Shown: positions 1-6,494 of the stretch, one piece after another
Numbering within the stretch: the first letter of the stretch is position 1
Layout of the letters: every line of letters starts with the position of its first letter
Translations under genes and position numbers: made by a program
Notes under the pieces: model-generated
Databases searched by the model: none
Told to the model about the DNA's origin: nothing
Seen by the model: only the letters and a program-made list of their open reading frames with translations
DNA from: Halanaerobiales bacterium
GTDB lineage: Bacteria; Bacillota; Halanaerobiia; Halanaerobiales; JADQBU01
Length of the DNA stretch: 11,172 bases
Reading direction: 5' to 3'
NCBI GenBank assembly: GCA_016278435.1
Contig: JADQBU010000092.1
Span: 1-11,172, forward strand

Positions 1-887
1 TGCGACTTGCCCGTGGGATGACTTATAAATCGGCTGCAGCAGGATTGAACCTGGGTGGTGGCAAGGCTGTAATAATCGGGAAACCGGAGGAAATAAAAAG
101 TGAGGCATTATGGCGTGCTTACGGCCGTTTTATCCAGAGCCTTAACGGGCGCTATATTACTGCTGAAGATGTTAATACCTGTGTAGATGATATGAATATG
201 GTTGCCGAAGAGACCGATTACGTAGCAGGTCTCCCCGGAGTCGGTGGGGATCCTTCTCCGGTAACCGCACTTGGCTGCTGGGAAGGAATGAAGGCTGCTG
301 CCGAAGAAGTTTATGGTACAGGTGACCTCAAGGGTAAAGTGATAGCCATGCAGGGTGTAGGTCATGTCGGTTATTATCTCGCTAAACATATTGCTGAAGA
401 TGGTGGGAAACTGATTGTTACAGATATTAAACAGGAACGTGTCGATAGAGTAGTTAAGGAATTTGGAGCTGCTCCTGTTGGTCTGGATGAGATTTATAAT
501 GTAGAATGTGATATTTTTGCTCCCTGTGCTCTGGGCGCAGTTATCAATGATGATACACTTCCCCGTCTAAAATGTGACATAATTGCCGGCTCTGCTAATA
601 ACGTTCTGGCTGAAGAAAGGCATGGAGACCTACTTGAGGAAAGAGGTATTTTTTATGCTCCGGATTATGTAATTAATGCCGGTGGAGTAATAAATGTCTA
701 TGATGAATTGATGGGATATGACAGAGAACGGGCTCTGCGCCGGGCTAAAGGTATCTACAATAATATAAAAAGAGTGGTAGAAATCAGTAATAGAGATAAT
801 ATACCGACCTATAAGGCTGCAGATATTATGGCAGAAGAAAGAATTGATACAATTAAAAATGTCCGTAAAAACTTTGTTCCCAGGTAG
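1..887 (+). CDS. bcd: Leucine dehydrogenase, 5'-truncated by window edge
   Basis: NAD-dependent oxidative deamination of leucine, valine and isoleucine to their 2-oxoacids (Glu/Leu/Phe/Val dehydrogenase family, cytoplasmic). The frame is open to base 3 with RLARG before the first visible Met at 18, so that Met is internal (the family's MTYK motif). About 65 N-terminal residues lie outside the window. Counting from the Met at 18, Lys4 (MTYK) and Lys16 (GGGK) correspond to the two active-site lysines of Bacillus leucine dehydrogenase (K68 and K80, from memory). GVGHVG is the Rossmann glycine motif, followed by an acidic strand end (IVTD) that suits NAD. The C-terminal APDYVINAGGVINV block is typical of leucine dehydrogenase. 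It begins the visible part of an operon with butyrate kinase 14 nt downstream. That context and the close match to Bacillus enzymes make leucine dehydrogenase much likelier than phenylalanine or valine dehydrogenase. Confidence 0.93.
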   Translation, partial: RLARGMTYKSAAAGLNLGGGKAVIIGKPEEIKSEALWRAYGRFIQSLNGRYITAEDVNTCVDDMNMVAEETDYVAGLPGVGGDPSPVTALGCWEGMKAAAEEVYGTGDLKGKVIAMQGVGHVGYYLAKHIAEDGGKLIVTDIKQERVDRVVKEFGAAPVGLDEIYNVECDIFAPCALGAVINDDTLPRLKCDIIAGSANNVLAEERHGDLLEERGIFYAPDYVINAGGVINVYDELMGYDRERALRRAKGIYNNIKRVVEISNRDNIPTYKAADIMAEERIDTIKNVRKNFVPR

Positions 888-901
888 GAGATGATATTTT
901 T

Positions 902-1969
902 ATGGTATACAGGATTTTAACTATTAATCCCGGCTCTACTTCTACTAAAATAGCACTTTATGAGGACCTTGAGGAAATAATAACCCGGAAGATAGAACAT
1001 AAAGCAGGTGAACTAGAAAAATTCAAGCAAATTGCTGAACAGTTTGATTTGAGATTTAAATATATAATGGATTTTATTGAAGAAGAAGGTATTGAGCTGA
1101 ATAGACTATCGGTAATAGTAGGCAGAGGGGGACTACTTGAACCCATATCAGGTGGTACCTACAGGGTCAATGATAAAATGAAATCACATTTAAAGGAAGG
1201 TATTCAGGGTGAACATGCCAGTAATCTGGGAGGGTTACTTGCTTCTGTCCTGTCTGAAAAAGCCGGGTGCCCTGCTTTTATAGTTGACCCAGTAGTTGTC
1301 GATGAAATGGACGATGTAGCCAGAATTTCGGGAATACCGGACTTGAAGCGGCGTAGTATATTCCATGCTTTAAACCAAAAAGCTGTAGCCCGAAAATATG
1401 CCGAAGAAAGTGGTAGAAGATACCAGGATTTAAATATTATAGTAGCTCATCTTGGTGGTGGAATTTCAGTGGGACTTCACCGTCAGGGAAGAGTTATCGA
1501 TGTAAATAATGCTCTGAGTGGTGAAGGCCCCTTTACCCCGGAAAGAAGTGGAGGCCTTCCCAGTATGGATCTGGTAAACCTCTGTTTTTCAGGCCAATAC
1601 ACACAAGATGAAGTTAAAAATAAGTTAAAAGGCCGGGGAGGAGTCAGGGCTTATCTGGGAACAGGCGATATGCTGGAAGTTGAAAAACGTGCAGATGAAG
1701 GTGATAAGCAGGCAAATCTTATTTTCAGGGCAATGGCTTATCAAATAGCCCGGGAGATAGGCTCTCTGGCCCCGGTTGTAAAAGGCAAGGTCGATGCAAT
1801 AATTCTTACCGGTGGTATTGCCCATTCTGACTGGCTAACTTTCCTGATAAAAGAGATGGTTAGTTTTATTGCTCCAGTAAAGATTTATCCTGGTGAAGAG
1901 GAAATGAAGGCCCTTGCTGCAGGGGCTTACCGGGTCTTAACAGGTGATGAAGAGGTACGGACATATTAG
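902..1969 (+). CDS. buk: Butyrate kinase (branched-chain acyl kinase)
   Basis: Converts butyryl-, isobutyryl- or isovaleryl-phosphate plus ADP to the free acid and ATP; a cytoplasmic ASKHA-fold kinase of the acetate/butyrate kinase family. The 355-residue length is normal for the family. Visible motifs are the N-terminal phosphate-binding INPGSTSTK (residues 8-16), the central HLGGGISVG, the following DVNNALSGEGPFTPERSG block, and the C-terminal LTGGIAHS. The ATG at 902 has AGGAG at 886-890, which overlaps the stop codon of leucine dehydrogenase, so the two genes are probably translationally linked. In Bacillus the same gene stands in the ptb-bcd-buk-bkd operon for branched-chain amino acid degradation, so here the substrates are probably isobutyryl-, isovaleryl- and 2-methylbutyryl-phosphate rather than only butyryl-phosphate. 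No phosphotransbutyrylase is visible; it is expected upstream of the window. Confidence 0.95.
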   Translation: MVYRILTINPGSTSTKIALYEDLEEIITRKIEHKAGELEKFKQIAEQFDLRFKYIMDFIEEEGIELNRLSVIVGRGGLLEPISGGTYRVNDKMKSHLKEGIQGEHASNLGGLLASVLSEKAGCPAFIVDPVVVDEMDDVARISGIPDLKRRSIFHALNQKAVARKYAEESGRRYQDLNIIVAHLGGGISVGLHRQGRVIDVNNALSGEGPFTPERSGGLPSMDLVNLCFSGQYTQDEVKNKLKGRGGVRAYLGTGDMLEVEKRADEGDKQANLIFRAMAYQIAREIGSLAPVVKGKVDAIILTGGIAHSDWLTFLIKEMVSFIAPVKIYPGEEEMKALAAGAYRVLTGDEEVRTY

Positions 1970-1971
1970 AT

Positions 1972-2000
1972 TTTACTTTTTTATGAAAATAATATATTAT
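1972..2000 (+). promoter_or_regulatory. Possible internal promoter before the VOR genes
   Basis: TTTACT (1972-1977), a 17-nt spacer and TATTAT (1995-2000) lie in the 76-nt gap after butyrate kinase, the only sizeable gap inside the operon. The boxes match the sigma-A consensus at 4/6 and 5/6. The region is very AT-rich, so such matches arise easily by chance. If real, it would let the oxidoreductase genes be expressed apart from leucine dehydrogenase and butyrate kinase. Confidence 0.3.
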
Positions 2001-2045
2001 TAAAATAGTTTAATATTTCCTTATATAAAGGGGGATTGCTTTCAA

Positions 2046-2264
2046 GTGGAAAAGCTAAAGAAGGTTAACTTTGATGAACAAAGGTGTAAGGGCTGTGAAT
2101 TATGTACTGCAGTCTGCCCGGTTAATATAATTAAGATGTCGGAAAGGATTAACAAGCGGGGTTATCATCCGGCCGCGGTTAAGGACCAGGAAACATGTAT
2201 CAGTTGTGGACTCTGTGCCCAGATGTGTCCTGATGTAGTTATTACGGTGTATAAAGAAGATTAA
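2046..2264 (+). CDS. 2x[4Fe-4S] ferredoxin-like delta subunit of 2-oxoacid:ferredoxin oxidoreductase
   Basis: Small electron-transfer subunit of 72 residues, expected to pass electrons from the TPP-containing catalytic subunit to free ferredoxin. It has two classical CxxCxxCxxxCP clusters: Cys14, 17, 20, 24 and Cys51, 54, 57, 61, enough for two [4Fe-4S] centres. The start is GTG at 2046, preceded by AAAGGGGG (2027-2034) at a spacing of 11 nt; no in-frame ATG fits. It lies 28 nt before the alpha subunit and is the first of four genes encoding one complex. The order delta-alpha-beta-gamma with separate subunits is the archaeal/anaerobic-bacterial VOR/KOR layout, not the fused pyruvate:ferredoxin oxidoreductase type. 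Names such as VorD or KorD are used for this subunit; I leave the symbol empty because naming differs between systems. Confidence 0.9.
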   Translation: MEKLKKVNFDEQRCKGCELCTAVCPVNIIKMSERINKRGYHPAAVKDQETCISCGLCAQMCPDVVITVYKED

Positions 2265-2292
2265 AGAATATTAAATATAGGGGGGCAAAAAT

Positions 2293-3357
2293 ATGGGAGA
2301 TAAAGTTCTGATGAAGGGAAATGAAGCTATTGCAGAAGCCGCCATTAAAGCAGGCTGTCGCTATTTTTTCGGTTATCCAATAACACCTCAGAGTGAACTT
2401 CCTGCCTATCTGGCCCGAAAATTTCCGGAAGTCGGTGGTGTTTTCCTGCAGGCTGAGAGCGAAGTTGCTGCCATTAATATGGTCTATGGGGCTGCAGGAG
2501 CTGGGGCCAGGGTTTTAACATCATCATCCAGTCCCGGAGTTAGCCTCAAGGCTGAAGGAATATCCTACATGGCAGGTGCTGAGCTCCCGGCAGTTATTAT
2601 TAATATTATGAGGGGTGGACCCGGTCTGGGTTCAATACAGCCTTCTCAGTCTGATTATTTCCAGGCGACAAAGGGAATGGCCCATGGTGACTTCCGACTC
2701 TGTGTACTGGCACCGTCTTCAGTACAGGAAGCTGTAGATTTAACGATGGAGGCCTTTGAGATTGCTGATCGATACCGTAATCCAGTCATGATCGTTGGAG
2801 ATGGTATGATCGGGCAGATGATGGAGCCGGTTGAGTTTAAAAAAGAAGTAGACCCTGAAAAACTTCCCCAGAAAGAATGGGCAACAGATGGTGCTAAGGG
2901 AAGAGAAAAAAATGTGATTACTTCTTTATTTTTAGATCCTGCAGATCTGGAAAAACATAACTGGAAACTAAAGGGAAAATATGACCGTATGGAAGAAAAT
3001 GAAGTGCGGTATGAAACCTATAATCTGGATGATGTTGATACAGTCATCGTTGCCTATGGTACAACAGCCAGGATTGCTATAAGTGCAATTGAACTGGCTG
3101 CTGAGGAAGGAATTAAGGTAGGCCTGATCAGACCTATTTCCTTATATCCTTTTCCTTATGATATAATTAAGAAAACTGCCGCTGATGTTAAAAACTTCCT
3201 GGCTGTGGAAATGAGTACAGGGCAGATGGTTGAGGATGTCCGGCTGGCGGTTGAAGGCCAGAAACCTGTATATTTTTATGGAAGGCCTGGTGGTATGGTT
3301 CCTTCACCTGAAGAAATTGTGGAGAAAGTAAAGAAAATAGGGGGTGGAAGCAGATGA
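2293..3357 (+). CDS. vorB: 2-oxoisovalerate (3-methyl-2-oxobutanoate):ferredoxin oxidoreductase, alpha-type subunit
   Basis: Alpha-type subunit of the complex that oxidatively decarboxylates 2-oxoacids to acyl-CoA with ferredoxin as acceptor. The 354 residues contain the pyrimidine-binding TPP domain first (GNEAIAEAAIKAGC, then GYPITPQSE near residues 27-35, and the conserved acidic segment LQAESEVAA), RGGPGLGS near 108-114, and a transketolase C-terminal-like domain from about residue 245 (DTVIVAYGTTARIA onward). This is the short form found in VOR/KOR enzymes, which lacks the fused gamma domain of the long 2-oxoglutarate enzyme. The ATG at 2293 has GGGGGG (2280-2285) 7 nt upstream. Its last codon overlaps the beta gene by 4 nt (ATGA). 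Bacterial annotation calls this subunit VorB; some archaeal schemes call alpha VorA. Substrate choice rests on the neighbours leucine dehydrogenase and butyrate kinase; 2-oxoglutarate or pyruvate cannot be excluded from motifs. Confidence 0.88.
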   Translation: MGDKVLMKGNEAIAEAAIKAGCRYFFGYPITPQSELPAYLARKFPEVGGVFLQAESEVAAINMVYGAAGAGARVLTSSSSPGVSLKAEGISYMAGAELPAVIINIMRGGPGLGSIQPSQSDYFQATKGMAHGDFRLCVLAPSSVQEAVDLTMEAFEIADRYRNPVMIVGDGMIGQMMEPVEFKKEVDPEKLPQKEWATDGAKGREKNVITSLFLDPADLEKHNWKLKGKYDRMEENEVRYETYNLDDVDTVIVAYGTTARIAISAIELAAEEGIKVGLIRPISLYPFPYDIIKKTAADVKNFLAVEMSTGQMVEDVRLAVEGQKPVYFYGRPGGMVPSPEEIVEKVKKIGGGSR

Positions 3358-4100
3358 AATTAATAGCAGGTTATCCAGATTCCCTTACAGATAAACCTTT
3401 TCACTATTGTCCCGGCTGTACCCATGGTATTATTCACCGGCTGGTAGCAGAAGTAATAGATGAACTGGAAATAAAAGAAGAGACGATTGGAATTGCTCCG
3501 GTTGGCTGTTCTGTACTGGCCTATGAATACTTTGATTTCGATATGCAGGAGGCTGCTCATGGGCGTGCACCGGCAATCGCAACTGGGATTAAGAGGGTTC
3601 ATCCCGATAAAGTTGTATTCACCTATCAGGGTGATGGTGATTTAGCTTCAATCGGAACTGCAGAGATTGTTCACGCTGCTAACAGGGGAGAAAAAATTAC
3701 TACAATCTTTGTCAATAATGCTATTTATGGTATGACGGGCGGGCAGATGGCTCCCACTTCACTACTGGAACAGAAGACTACAACCTCACCTTTTGGCCGG
3801 GATAAGAATAAAGAGGGTTATCCTATTAAGATGTCTGAGATGTTAACAGAACTTGATGGTTCTTCTTATATAGCCCGGGTTTCTGTTCATGATCCTAAAC
3901 ATATCCGGCAGGCCAAAAGAGCCATAAAAAAAGCCTTTAATACCCAGATTAATGGGGAAGGTTTTGCCATGGTTGAAGTGTTATCTACCTGTCCAACTAA
4001 CTGGGGCTTGAACCCACTGGCAGCAATCGAATGGTTAAAAGAAAATATGATTTCAACCTATCCGTTAGGAGATTTAAAATCCAGCGGGGAGGTGGATTAA
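3354..4100 (+). CDS. 2-oxoacid:ferredoxin oxidoreductase, beta subunit (TPP-binding)
   Basis: Catalytic thiamine-pyrophosphate subunit of the VOR-type complex, 248 residues, cytoplasmic. The TPP signature is complete: GDG at residues 93-95 followed 26 residues later by NN at 121-122, then the IYGMTGGQMAPTS stretch conserved in beta subunits. Cys19 and Cys22 (CPGC) and Cys52 (VGCS) sit where beta subunits carry cluster-binding cysteines; a later Cys in the STCPTNWG motif may be the fourth ligand. The ATG overlaps the stop of alpha in an ATGA junction, and GGGGGTGG (3340-3347) gives a good ribosome binding site, so start and translational coupling are well supported. The gamma gene follows after one base. 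Length and domain order are normal, with no sign of damage. Confidence 0.92.
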   Translation: MKLIAGYPDSLTDKPFHYCPGCTHGIIHRLVAEVIDELEIKEETIGIAPVGCSVLAYEYFDFDMQEAAHGRAPAIATGIKRVHPDKVVFTYQGDGDLASIGTAEIVHAANRGEKITTIFVNNAIYGMTGGQMAPTSLLEQKTTTSPFGRDKNKEGYPIKMSEMLTELDGSSYIARVSVHDPKHIRQAKRAIKKAFNTQINGEGFAMVEVLSTCPTNWGLNPLAAIEWLKENMISTYPLGDLKSSGEVD

Positions 4101-4101
4101 T

Positions 4102-4635
4102 ATGAGGGAAGAAATTATTATGGCTGGTTTCGGTGGTCAGGGAATAATGTCGATGGGGCAGTTACTTGCCTATGCAGGTATGAAAGAGGGAAAAGAAGTA
4201 TCCTGGATGCCCTCCTATGGTCCAGAAATGAGAGGAGGAACTGCCAACTGTACTGTGATTGTTTCTGATAGCAGGATACCATCACCACTTTCTTCGAGAC
4301 CAGATACTTTGATAGTAATGAATTTACCATCATTAAATAAATTTGCTCCTATAGTTAAAAAAGGTGGAACTATAATTTTAAATTCTTCTCTCATCGATAG
4401 TGAGGTAAAAAGAGATGATGTAGAAGTAATAGAGATACCAGCAAATGAGATAGCAAATAAACTGGGTAACAGTAGAATAGCAAACATGGTAGTGCTGGGG
4501 GCTTACCTTACCCACCATAAAATCATAGACATCGCTACAGTTAAAGAATCTTTGAAAAGTGTCCTTTCGGAAAGACACCATAATTTAATACCCCTCAATG
4601 AAAAGGCCCTTGACAGGGGAACAGAAATAGTTTAA
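4102..4635 (+). CDS. 2-oxoacid:ferredoxin oxidoreductase, gamma subunit
   Basis: Gamma subunit of 177 residues (POR_N-independent gamma/KorC-type family), thought to assist CoA handling in the complex. It opens with the nucleotide-binding-like MAGFGGQGIMSMGQLLA and contains SYGPEMRGGTANC around residues 38-50, both hallmark motifs of the family. The C-terminal part (GNSRIANMVVLGAYL and the downstream VLSERHHNLIPLN) also matches the family. It starts one base after the beta stop, and the beta gene's end supplies GGGGAGGTGG (4085-4094) as ribosome binding site. It is the last gene of the operon, followed after 61 nt by a strong hairpin terminator. Confidence 0.92.
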   Translation: MREEIIMAGFGGQGIMSMGQLLAYAGMKEGKEVSWMPSYGPEMRGGTANCTVIVSDSRIPSPLSSRPDTLIVMNLPSLNKFAPIVKKGGTIILNSSLIDSEVKRDDVEVIEIPANEIANKLGNSRIANMVVLGAYLTHHKIIDIATVKESLKSVLSERHHNLIPLNEKALDRGTEIV

Positions 4636-4696
4636 TAAACAGTTTGCATGTAAGGATACTAATTATATAAAAATATAGATTTAAATAAGATTAAAA

Positions 4697-4727
4697 TGGA
4701 CCGGTTTAAAAAACCGGTCCAGTCTTT
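4697..4727. terminator. Bidirectional intrinsic terminator between convergent operons
   Basis: Perfect 11-bp stem: 4697-4707 pairs with 4711-4721 around a three-base AAA loop, with a GACCGG core. On the plus strand it is followed by GTCTTTTAT, a modest U-run. On the minus strand the hairpin is followed by TTTTAATCTTATTT. It lies between the VOR operon stop (4635) and the minus-strand open frame ending at 4727, so it can end both convergent transcripts. The minus-strand stop codon is only 5 bases before the stem. Confidence 0.85.
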
Positions 4728-5044
4728 TATCTGTAACCTTTTTGATAAACCTTTTTTTGCTCTTGATTTATTTTGTTTTCTTTATTATCCTGGTTTTCAT
4801 AGTCTTTTATAATCTCGTGGATTGCGACAACAGCAGTACTGGATTTTATCTCACCTGTTATAGCCTTTTCCAGTATCTTACCGATTTCATTTTTACCCTT
4901 GTCTTTTAATCCGATTACATCAAATAATAGCTTATCAAGTTCTTTTTCTATTTTATTAAGTGCTGATATCTCAGCAGGTTTACAATTATTAATTATCCTT
5001 CTGATTTCAATCAGTCGTAAAACTGTTTCAGACCTAGATAAGAT
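4727..5044 (-). CDS. Unrecognised small protein with non-canonical (AUC or AUU) start
   Basis: Open frame of 105 codons after the loader gene, from ATC at 5044-5042 to TAA at 4729-4727. I do not recognise the protein. It is helical and charged: ILSRSETVLRLIEIRRII at the start, a central LNKIEKELDKLLFDVIG, a Lys/Glu/Asn/Gln-rich tail ending VYQKGYR, one Cys, no membrane segment. There is no ATG, GTG or TTG anywhere in the frame. GGGAGGAG (5058-5051) is an excellent ribosome binding site with ATC 6 nt beyond it and ATT (5050-5048) directly adjacent, so AUC is the best-placed initiator. The frame is the same as that of the upstream loader and is separated from it by a single TAA, so stop readthrough is an alternative. 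It ends just before the terminator and fills the gap fully, which supports real coding. A decayed gene or a base error at the start codon is also possible. Confidence 0.55.
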   Translation of the reverse strand: MLSRSETVLRLIEIRRIINNCKPAEISALNKIEKELDKLLFDVIGLKDKGKNEIGKILEKAITGEIKSSTAVVAIHEIIKDYENQDNKENKINQEQKKVYQKGYR

Positions 5045-5050
5045 AGTAAT

Positions 5051-5058
5051 CTCCTCCC
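5051..5058 (-). promoter_or_regulatory. Shine-Dalgarno site for the small non-ATG gene
   Basis: The minus-strand sequence GGGAGGAG begins 4 nt after the loader's TAA stop. It is among the strongest anti-SD matches in the window, yet no ATG, GTG or TTG lies at a usable distance in any frame that stays open. Counted from its GGAGG core, ATC at 5044 is 8 nt away, the usual spacing. It is the main argument that the downstream frame is translated on its own. Confidence 0.6.
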
Positions 5059-5062
5059 TGTT

Positions 5063-5899
5063 TTACAAAACTCCTTCTTCCCGGTAATCCTTATTGTCTT
5101 TAAACATAAATTGATAACCTTTGGTCATCTCTTCAATCCGGCTGTAGAGAAATTGTGCTTCATCAAGTCTGGAGCGGAAAGGATTCTCTTCTTTATCAGC
5201 TTTGAGCAGTTTATAATTTAAATTGGTAGTTAAGATAACTGCTTTGTTTTGATCATAACGCTGACAGAGCCAGTTAGTAAGTTCATCAAATGTAAAATCG
5301 GTATCCCTTGATTTAAAAAGGTCATCAATAATTAATAAATCGGTATTTATAATTGCGTTTTCAATAACCTCCACTTCATTGAGTATCTCTTTGTTTTCAG
5401 TATAAAACTTCTTTTTTTTCCATAAATAATTCTGTTCACTAAAGAAGAATACCGGTCGGTAGTACTTTAAAAAGTTATCATTAATGCCCCTGATACTGTA
5501 ACGTGTAGGGTTTTTTCGATAAATATTTTTAGCATACTGATAAAGGGCAAGCTTACCAGCGGCTATAGCAACATGAGTTTTTCCGGTTCCTTTTCCCTGG
5601 GAATAGATAAGTATACTCTGGGCTCTATTCAGGGCATGATGGATATTTTTAGCATAGGCTTTGATTGAATTCACTTTTTTCTTATTTTCTGGAATAAAAT
5701 CAAGATCAAAATTATTAAAGGTTGCATTTTTAAATTTTTGGGGGAAATGGGCATTATCTAATAACTGAAAGTAAATTTTTTCAACTGCTTCTTCTTCACT
5801 GTAATATTTATCTGTACCCTTCGAGGTACTCTGGATCTCTGCTTTTTTCTCGTGTTGCTTTTTTATTTTTTCCAGTTCCTTCTGAAATTTGTTTTCCAT
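5063..5899 (-). CDS. DnaC/DnaI-like AAA+ replicative helicase loader
   Basis: Probable ATPase that loads the replicative helicase onto DNA, working with the DnaD-like protein encoded just before it. With the ATG at 5899 it has 278 residues: a basic, coiled-coil-like N-terminus (about 1-30), then an AAA+ core. Walker A is QGKGTGKT (101-108, Lys107); Walker B is LLIIDD (188-193); sensor 1 is ILTTN ending at Asn226; Arg254 in LYSRIEEM matches the Arg finger/sensor region of DnaC and DnaI. The first Walker A glycine is replaced by Gln. An in-frame TTG at 5917 would add six residues, but GGGAGGG (about 5912-5906) sits at the right distance from the ATG at 5899 and would be inside the coding part if TTG were used, so I prefer ATG. 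The start lies 92 nt inside the upstream gene. IstB-type transposon ATPases are related, but no transposase is nearby. Confidence 0.82.
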   Translation of the reverse strand: MENKFQKELEKIKKQHEKKAEIQSTSKGTDKYYSEEEAVEKIYFQLLDNAHFPQKFKNATFNNFDLDFIPENKKKVNSIKAYAKNIHHALNRAQSILIYSQGKGTGKTHVAIAAGKLALYQYAKNIYRKNPTRYSIRGINDNFLKYYRPVFFFSEQNYLWKKKKFYTENKEILNEVEVIENAIINTDLLIIDDLFKSRDTDFTFDELTNWLCQRYDQNKAVILTTNLNYKLLKADKEENPFRSRLDEAQFLYSRIEEMTKGYQFMFKDNKDYREEGVL

Positions 5900-6443
5900 G
5901 GGTTCCCTCCCTCTCAAATTCTTCCCTGGTATATATTTTTCTGTTTAAAAGGTCGGCAAGTATCTTGCGGCAGTAATTTGCTGGATTACCCCGGGCCTGT
6001 CTGGCACTGATTTTTATTACCTCAATAATCAGATCTTCTTCCAGACCATCCTCGATATAAGTTAATATATTAGAAAAAGTATGAGGGGTAAGCTGTTTTG
6101 TTCCGAAAAATCTGGCCCAGGCCCTGGCAATTTTACTTCCCTGATAATCATTTTCCGGAATAGCCAGATAGTAATCAAAGTCCTCTTCATCTGTGGGAAA
6201 GAGCCAGCCGGAATTGTTTAGATGTTGAAGTGAGCTTTTTATAGTATCTTCATTTAAGGAGGTATTAATTGCGAGGGTATGTAAATTTTGCTCAATATGA
6301 TTACTGGATATAAATCCAATCAGGGTATATAAAAGTAGTTTGTCAGCTGCTTCTAGATTACTACTACCTCTGATCTTTTTATAAATTTCAGGAAGATCTA
6401 AACCTTTAATTCTGGCAAAAGAAAATATGATATTATTATTCAT
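5808..6443 (-). CDS. DnaD-like primosomal/replication initiation protein
   Basis: Probable DNA-remodelling primosome component, 211 residues. Residues about 30-85 look like a winged helix-turn-helix (AADKLLLYTLIGFISSNH, then LNEDTIKSSLQHLNNSGWL), as in the N-terminal domain of DnaD/DnaB of Bacillus. Residues about 120-176 match the DnaD C-terminal domain: a YIEDGLEEDLIIEVI helix, then NPANYCRKILADLLNRKIYTREE, which carries the conserved YxxxIL and the 'gI.T.ee' ending. The tail from 180 on is basic and low-complexity and is encoded largely in the overlap with the loader gene. The ATG at 6443 follows AGGTGAG with a short spacing. It is first in a three-frame minus-strand unit. The assignment to the DnaD domain family is firm; whether it equals DnaD or the DnaB-like partner of Bacillus is not decidable here. 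Confidence 0.75.
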   Translation of the reverse strand: MNNNIIFSFARIKGLDLPEIYKKIRGSSNLEAADKLLLYTLIGFISSNHIEQNLHTLAINTSLNEDTIKSSLQHLNNSGWLFPTDEEDFDYYLAIPENDYQGSKIARAWARFFGTKQLTPHTFSNILTYIEDGLEEDLIIEVIKISARQARGNPANYCRKILADLLNRKIYTREEFEREGTHGKQISEGTGKNKKATREKSRDPEYLEGYR

Positions 6444-6464
6444 AAACTCACCTACTTACATAAT

Positions 6465-6494
6465 ATAATAACACAATATATTAACCTGTTTCAA
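6465..6494 (-). promoter_or_regulatory. Extended -10 promoter for the replication cassette
   Basis: On the minus strand TTGAAA (6494-6489) is followed after 18 nt by TATTAT (6470-6465), preceded by TGT, giving a TGn extended -10. Match to the sigma-A consensus is 5/6 for both boxes. It is correctly placed, about 20 nt before the ribosome binding site of the DnaD-like gene, and predicts a very short leader. Confidence 0.6.

Noticed and set aside
18..20. ATG at 18 as the start of leucine dehydrogenase
   Set aside because: It is the Met of the internal MTYK active-site motif; the frame is open upstream to the window edge and there is no ribosome binding site.
108..389. Minus-strand frames inside leucine dehydrogenase and other plus-strand genes
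   Set aside because: Antisense shadows with implausible composition and no ribosome binding sites.
4899..5087. Plus-strand open frame of 62 codons
   Set aside because: Low-complexity Ser/Ile/Leu composition, no ribosome binding site, antisense to the minus-strand frame that fits between the loader and the terminator.
5063..5899. IstB-type transposon ATPase, hence an IS21 element
   Set aside because: The partner is a DnaD-domain protein; there is no IstA transposase, no terminal inverted repeats and no target duplication in view.
5915..5917. TTG start for the helicase loader
   Set aside because: It would place the strong GGGAGGG site inside the coding region; the ATG at 5899 has that site at the right distance.
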